From: Levilactobacillus spicheri DSM 15429
GTDB taxonomy: Bacteria; Bacillota; Bacilli; Lactobacillales; Lactobacillaceae
NCBI RefSeq assembly: GCF_001435095.1
Contig: NZ_AZFC01000012.1
Location: forward strand, 6,839-70,838
DNA length: 64,000 nt
Direction: 5' to 3'
Position numbers and translations under genes: made by a program
Notes under the pieces: generated by a model
Database searches by the model: none
The model's input: the letters and a program-made list of their open reading frames with translations, nothing else
What the model was told of the DNA's origin: nothing
Shown here: positions 60,500-64,000 of the stretch, piece after piece
How positions within the stretch are numbered: position 1 is the stretch's first letter
Layout: every line of letters starts with the position of its first letter

Positions 60500-60847
60500 G
60501 TGAAATCAACGACTCAAACACAACGCTGGTACGGTTACTTCTTTATGGGACTCAGTGGTGTCGCCGCACTGCTGGCCCTGGCACTGACCATGCCAGTCAT
60601 GGATCACGCACTATTGTTGACGACGGCGTTAGCGTTACTGGTTTATGGCGTCACTTACCAACCCCGGGTGAGTCGGGGCTGGTGGCGAGTACTTTTAGGT
60701 GTGAGTTTGACCGTGATGGCCATCGACCTGATCATGGTCTTGACCTTAGCGGCAGAATTGGTTCCGGCTCTCTTTAGTTTCGCGTTACCGTTCGCCTTCC
60801 TGGGCGTCGTACTGGGGTACCTTCACCGGCACGTGCTCACCGCCTGA
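60500..60847 (+). CDS. Hypothetical membrane protein (115 residues) under CcpA control
   Basis: Four predicted helices (about residues 10-28, 35-52, 63-82, 90-108) and almost no loops. Start GTG at 60500, eight bases after AAGGAG; an earlier in-frame GTG at 60491 overlaps that site. The upstream cre site links it to carbon source, but no family is recognised. Confidence 0.6.
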   Translation: MKSTTQTQRWYGYFFMGLSGVAALLALALTMPVMDHALLLTTALALLVYGVTYQPRVSRGWWRVLLGVSLTVMAIDLIMVLTLAAELVPALFSFALPFAFLGVVLGYLHRHVLTA

Positions 60848-60853
60848 GGACAC

Positions 60854-60889
60854 GGATTGGGAGACTCCCTTTGTGGGGAGCCTTTTTTG
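60854..60889 (+). terminator. Intrinsic terminator
   Basis: GGAGACTCCC / GGGGAGCC imperfect stem followed by six T. Confidence 0.7.
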
Positions 60890-60994
60890 TTGGCAGTTAT
60901 TTCGCTGATAAGATAAACGCTTGATTAAAAATTGATTAGTTTTTTTATTGCTGTATCATAAAAGGTACTTTAGTCATTGAAGAGGCGATCCGCT

Positions 60995-62590
60995 GTGAAA
61001 AAGTATCTGAATCGACCATTATTCACACTGGCAGTGCTGGCCAGTCTGCTAGCGGGGCTGGAAATGCCCTTTAATACTTTTACCTATTCTTTCTTCTTTT
61101 ATCTCATCGAAAAGCGGTTGGCGAGCTGGATTGTTCCAGCCATTGTCCTGATTTTAATGGGCTATGCCTTGTTCGCTGGCCTAAAATACTGGCAAACCCG
61201 CATCGTTAATCGTAATATTTTTCAAATTAACCTGGCGTTGAAAACACAAGTCGTCCAGCACCGAATGGCCATCAGTTCGTCAATTGGGGACCACGAGACC
61301 GACAACGTCTCATTTTTCATGAACGATTTGAAACTGCTGGAAGACAACTACTGGCGTCAAATTTTCAGTCTGTTAGGGGCGGGGACGATGGTGATTGGGA
61401 CGCTGGGATACGCGTTATACAGCAACGTTTTGGTGACTTTAGTTTTCTTGGCCTTTATGGTGGTACCGACCTTTGCGCCCAAATTATTTAGTCGTTCCAT
61501 TCAAGTCCGAACACAGCAATGGTCGCAGCAAAATCAGACGCTGTCAGCGACGGTGCATGATTTATTCCATGGTGCGTTGCTGTTAAAGCGGTATACCGTT
61601 CTGCACGGATTTGATTCACGACTTAAAAGTTCACTTTCCGGGATGGAGGGGGCCAACGCGCGGTTAAAGAACCAGTTGGCCCTCTCTAACGCAGTCATTG
61701 GGTTTCTCTTTATGGTCTTCTCGGATATTCCCATTGGCCTCGGTATTTATCTCACCATCACCGGCCGACTCCAGCTATCGCAATTCGTCGCCATTCAATA
61801 CTCCTCCAGTTGGATTCTCAACGGGTTCAACCAAATCGTTGCCGGTTGGAACACCATTACTAGTACCAAAGCCATTCGCCAACAGGTGGCACAAGACACG
61901 ACGACTCCCGCGTTGCCTCAGGCGTCCACGGCAGCTGCTGTGCGAACGGTTGAGTTACAGCACGTGACTTTCGCTTACCAGGACCATCCTATTTTTCAGG
62001 ACCTATCTCTACAGGTTCACCAGGGAGATAAGGTGCTAATCCGGGGACGGTCTGGAATTGGGAAGTCGACTTTAATCCGCCTCCTGCTTCAGGAGGAGAC
62101 GCCCACAGCAGGCTGCGCATTGGTCAACGGTCAGGCTTACACGCAGGCCGACGCCGACCAGTGGTTCGGGGTAGTCGGCCAGACACCCGTGGTCTTTCAA
62201 GATACCGTTCAACAAAACATCACATTAGGTCAGCCAGCCAGTGTGCAGTCCCTCCAATCCGCACTGGCCATGGCGGGGCTTCCTGAGCTAGCGACCACAG
62301 CTTCATTGAACGCTTCGATCAGTGAAGAGGGGACTAACTTCTCAGGGGGGCAACTGAAGCGACTGGAGATTGCCCGTGCCCTATTCTTTAATCGAAAGGT
62401 TCTGCTGATCGATGAAGGAACCGCTTCTCTGGATCCGGCGACCGCCCTGGCCATCCACCGCCAAATCCTGGCTAATCCTCAACTAACCGTGATTGAAGTG
62501 GATCACCACATTCCGGCCGATATTTTACCCCTTTACACGGCCGTTTATGATCTCCAAGCGGGGCAGCTAACGCCCGCTACTGCTAATTAA
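60995..62590 (+). CDS. ABC exporter, fused membrane and ATPase domains
   Basis: A 531-residue half-transporter: six helices (about 1-300), then an ATPase with Walker A GRSGIGKST (near 358), Q-loop VGQTPVVFQD, signature NFSGGQLKRLEIARAL and Walker B VLLIDEGTASLD. The D-loop and a His in EVDHHIP follow. It probably acts as a dimer exporting a peptide or lipid-like substrate. Start GTG at 60995 after AGAGGCG. Composition is somewhat AT-richer than its neighbours, hinting at transfer. No partner or precursor peptide gene seen nearby. Confidence 0.85.
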   Translation: MKKYLNRPLFTLAVLASLLAGLEMPFNTFTYSFFFYLIEKRLASWIVPAIVLILMGYALFAGLKYWQTRIVNRNIFQINLALKTQVVQHRMAISSSIGDHETDNVSFFMNDLKLLEDNYWRQIFSLLGAGTMVIGTLGYALYSNVLVTLVFLAFMVVPTFAPKLFSRSIQVRTQQWSQQNQTLSATVHDLFHGALLLKRYTVLHGFDSRLKSSLSGMEGANARLKNQLALSNAVIGFLFMVFSDIPIGLGIYLTITGRLQLSQFVAIQYSSSWILNGFNQIVAGWNTITSTKAIRQQVAQDTTTPALPQASTAAAVRTVELQHVTFAYQDHPIFQDLSLQVHQGDKVLIRGRSGIGKSTLIRLLLQEETPTAGCALVNGQAYTQADADQWFGVVGQTPVVFQDTVQQNITLGQPASVQSLQSALAMAGLPELATTASLNASISEEGTNFSGGQLKRLEIARALFFNRKVLLIDEGTASLDPATALAIHRQILANPQLTVIEVDHHIPADILPLYTAVYDLQAGQLTPATAN

Positions 62591-62616
62591 GGTTCCAATC
62601 CTGTTATCGCCATAAT

Positions 62617-62655
62617 GACGAGGGATCCGGCCAAATGGTCGGATCCCTCGTTGAC
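62617..62655 (+). terminator. Hairpin after ABC exporter
   Basis: ACGAGGGATCCG / CGGATCCCTCGT, a strong stem but with a poor T-run (TTGACATT). Confidence 0.55.
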
Positions 62656-62737
62656 ATTAAGGGGCTTTTCTTGACGATGCAGAGAATTTATGGTTTAATG
62701 GTTTAAAATCTTAAACTAATCAAAGGAAGTCCTTTTC

Positions 62738-63427
62738 ATGAAAAAAGTACTCGTCGTCCTGACCAACGTGACCCGTTACGCCAACACCAACGATGCGACT
62801 GGTTTATGGCTGGGGGAGGCCACCGAGTTCGTTGATGAACTGACCCAAGCCGGCTTGGCCGTGGATTACGTCAGTCCCAAGGGAGGCTTCGTGCCCCTGG
62901 ACCCGCGGAGCATGTCCTACACCGACGCCAACAGCCTGGCCATCTATGAGAGCGCGACCTTCCAGCGTAAGGCCCTGACCCAGTCACTGCGGCCGGACCA
63001 GATTGTTCCCACCGACTACCAGGCTATTTACTACACCGGGGGCCACGGGGTCATGTGGGACTTTCCCCATAACCAGGCGCTGCAAGACCTGACGCGGCAG
63101 ATCTACGACCAAGGCGGATTCGTGGCCTCGGTCTGCCACGGCATCGCGGGTCTGCTCAACGTGCGCGACGACCAGGGCAACTACCTGATCGCCGGCAAGA
63201 CCGTTACCGGCTTCACCCAGGCCGAAGAGATCCTCGCCGGTAAACGGCGGGTCGTCCCGTTTTTGAATCAGAAAGTCGCAGAAGCCCACGGGGCCACTTT
63301 CCGGAAGAAGCGGGCCTACAAATCCTTCGCTGTCCGGGACCACCAACTGATCACCGGACAGAATCCCTTCTCGGCCCGTGCTGTGGGGAAGTTGCTGGTT
63401 CAGGGAATCAACGAAAGCGGCCACTAG
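62738..63427 (+). CDS. DJ-1/PfpI family protein, Hsp31-like
   Basis: A 229-residue type 1 amidotransferase-like protein. The nucleophile elbow is ASVCHGIAGLL (Cys near residue 131), the acid is in GLWLGEATEF (near 28), and YYTGGHGVMWD lines the site. It resembles Hsp31-type proteins, several of which act as glyoxalase III or protein deglycases on methylglyoxal. AAAGGAAG precedes the ATG. Monocistronic. Confidence 0.85.
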   Translation: MKKVLVVLTNVTRYANTNDATGLWLGEATEFVDELTQAGLAVDYVSPKGGFVPLDPRSMSYTDANSLAIYESATFQRKALTQSLRPDQIVPTDYQAIYYTGGHGVMWDFPHNQALQDLTRQIYDQGGFVASVCHGIAGLLNVRDDQGNYLIAGKTVTGFTQAEEILAGKRRVVPFLNQKVAEAHGATFRKKRAYKSFAVRDHQLITGQNPFSARAVGKLLVQGINESGH

Positions 63428-63510
63428 GGTCGGGGGACCCTTAACGAAAATTGGGGCAGCCCGCGGGGGAGCACCAGCCGATCACTCACCCAATATTTGC
63501 CAATTTCCAC

Positions 63511-63557
63511 TTAAAAAGACTCGTCCATGACCTTAATGGTCCGGATGAGTCTTTTTA
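63511..63557. terminator. Bidirectional terminator between convergent genes
   Basis: TTAAAAAGACTCGTCC / GGATGAGTCTTTTTAA stem with inner TGACC/GGTC pairing. Confidence 0.9.
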
Positions 63558-63563
63558 AGGTTA

Positions 63564-64000
63564 TTACGCAAACGCCGTGACCAGAATATCCCAGGTCATG
63601 TGCAGGATGATCCCCGGCCACAGGGACTTGCTCTTGGCGTAAAGCCAGCCGAAGAGGGCCCCGAGGACGGCGACCGAGACCAGGTTGCTGATCCAGGCGG
63701 TGGGGCTCATCGCCGGAACGGTGGTCAGGTAGCGGGGAATGTGCATCGCCGCAAAGGCAACCGCCTGGAGCGTATTGGCCCGCGTGAAGGAGACGCGCTT
63801 CAGTAACGCGTTCAGGAAGTACCCGCGGAACATGAATTCCTCGGTCACGCCGACGACAATGAAGTACCGGCCCCAATACTGGGGGACGAAGGTCCGTGAA
63901 AATCTGAGGCCGTGATGACTCAGGTAGAATTGCACCAGCAGGTACAGCACCACGACGAGCCAGATCCAGTACCCCGCCCGAAACGACCAGTTGGGTCGCC
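63564..64000 (-). CDS. CPBP family intramembrane metalloprotease (C-terminal part; runs off the window)
   Basis: The minus strand is open from the window end to a stop at 63564. The product shows the three CPBP motifs: EEFMFRGY (EExxxR), AFAAMHIPR (FxxxH) and HMTWDILV (HxxxD/N). Such membrane proteases relate to CAAX-processing enzymes and, in lactobacilli, to bacteriocin self-immunity or peptide maturation. The start lies outside the window. Confidence 0.9.
   Translation of the reverse strand, partial: RPNWSFRAGYWIWLVVVLYLLVQFYLSHHGLRFSRTFVPQYWGRYFIVVGVTEEFMFRGYFLNALLKRVSFTRANTLQAVAFAAMHIPRYLTTVPAMSPTAWISNLVSVAVLGALFGWLYAKSKSLWPGIILHMTWDILVTAFA

Overview
The window looks like the chromosome of a GC-rich member of the Lactobacillaceae. 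The evidence is low-GC-Gram-positive style Shine-Dalgarno sites, two T-box leaders, CcpA (cre), GlnR and cop-box operators, a type B RNase P RNA, and the firmicute blocks recU-ponA and ypsA-gpsB-rnpB-ypsC. The genus cannot be fixed from sequence reading alone; a GC-rich group such as Levilactobacillus is a guess. Most genes are strongly GC-rich at third positions. The block at 26.3-31.2 kb is visibly AT-richer.

Layout. 1-5.3 kb: a cut-off cation P-type ATPase, a CDF-like transporter, then a complete plasmid-type replicon (iterons, palindromes, Rep_3 initiator), a compact transcription unit for a very small hydrophobic peptide, and a Na+/H+ antiporter. 5.3-11.6 kb: a DsrE-like/TIM-barrel gene pair, two unannotated 34-35 residue paralogous membrane peptides divergent from a TetM-type ribosomal protection GTPase, a WYL regulator divergent from an AzoR-like flavoprotein, and an orphan Phd/YefM antitoxin. 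12-19 kb: a GT-C-like membrane protein, a glutamine amidotransferase and a copper operon (two cupredoxin proteins plus a P1B ATPase) behind cop-box-like sites. At 19.05-19.28 kb a strong minus-strand promoter, structured RNA and terminator form an unidentified non-coding RNA gene. 20.3-23.7 kb: an ECF transporter operon (UPF0397 S component, fused EcfA, EcfT) under a T-box whose specifier reads as Met ATG.

26.3-31.2 kb is an AT-richer catabolic island: AraC regulator, divergent GH120-type beta-xylosidase with a cre site, and an MFS carrier. 31.5-45.1 kb holds an esterase-PadR operon with its operator, TetR, HAD hydrolases, secreted proteins (DUF915 hydrolase, 5'-nucleotidase, beta-helix protein, Apf-like protein), an APC permease, a CynX-type carrier and guanine deaminase. 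45.3-47.1 kb is brnQ under a T-box with a probable Val GTA specifier. 49.6-51.2 kb encodes an SsuBC-like ABC pair without a binding protein. 51.3-57.8 kb is the housekeeping block (ponA, recU, ypsA, gpsB, rnpB, an rRNA methyltransferase, HIT). 58-64 kb: amtB with two perfect GlnR boxes and no glnK, small membrane proteins, a Nudix enzyme, an ABC exporter, a DJ-1/PfpI protein and a cut-off CPBP protease.

The most unusual items are the replicon inside chromosomal sequence, the twin micro-peptides, the unassigned structured RNA, the small hydrophobic peptide unit and a dispersed palindromic element. All product names rest on motif recognition from memory; no database search was run.
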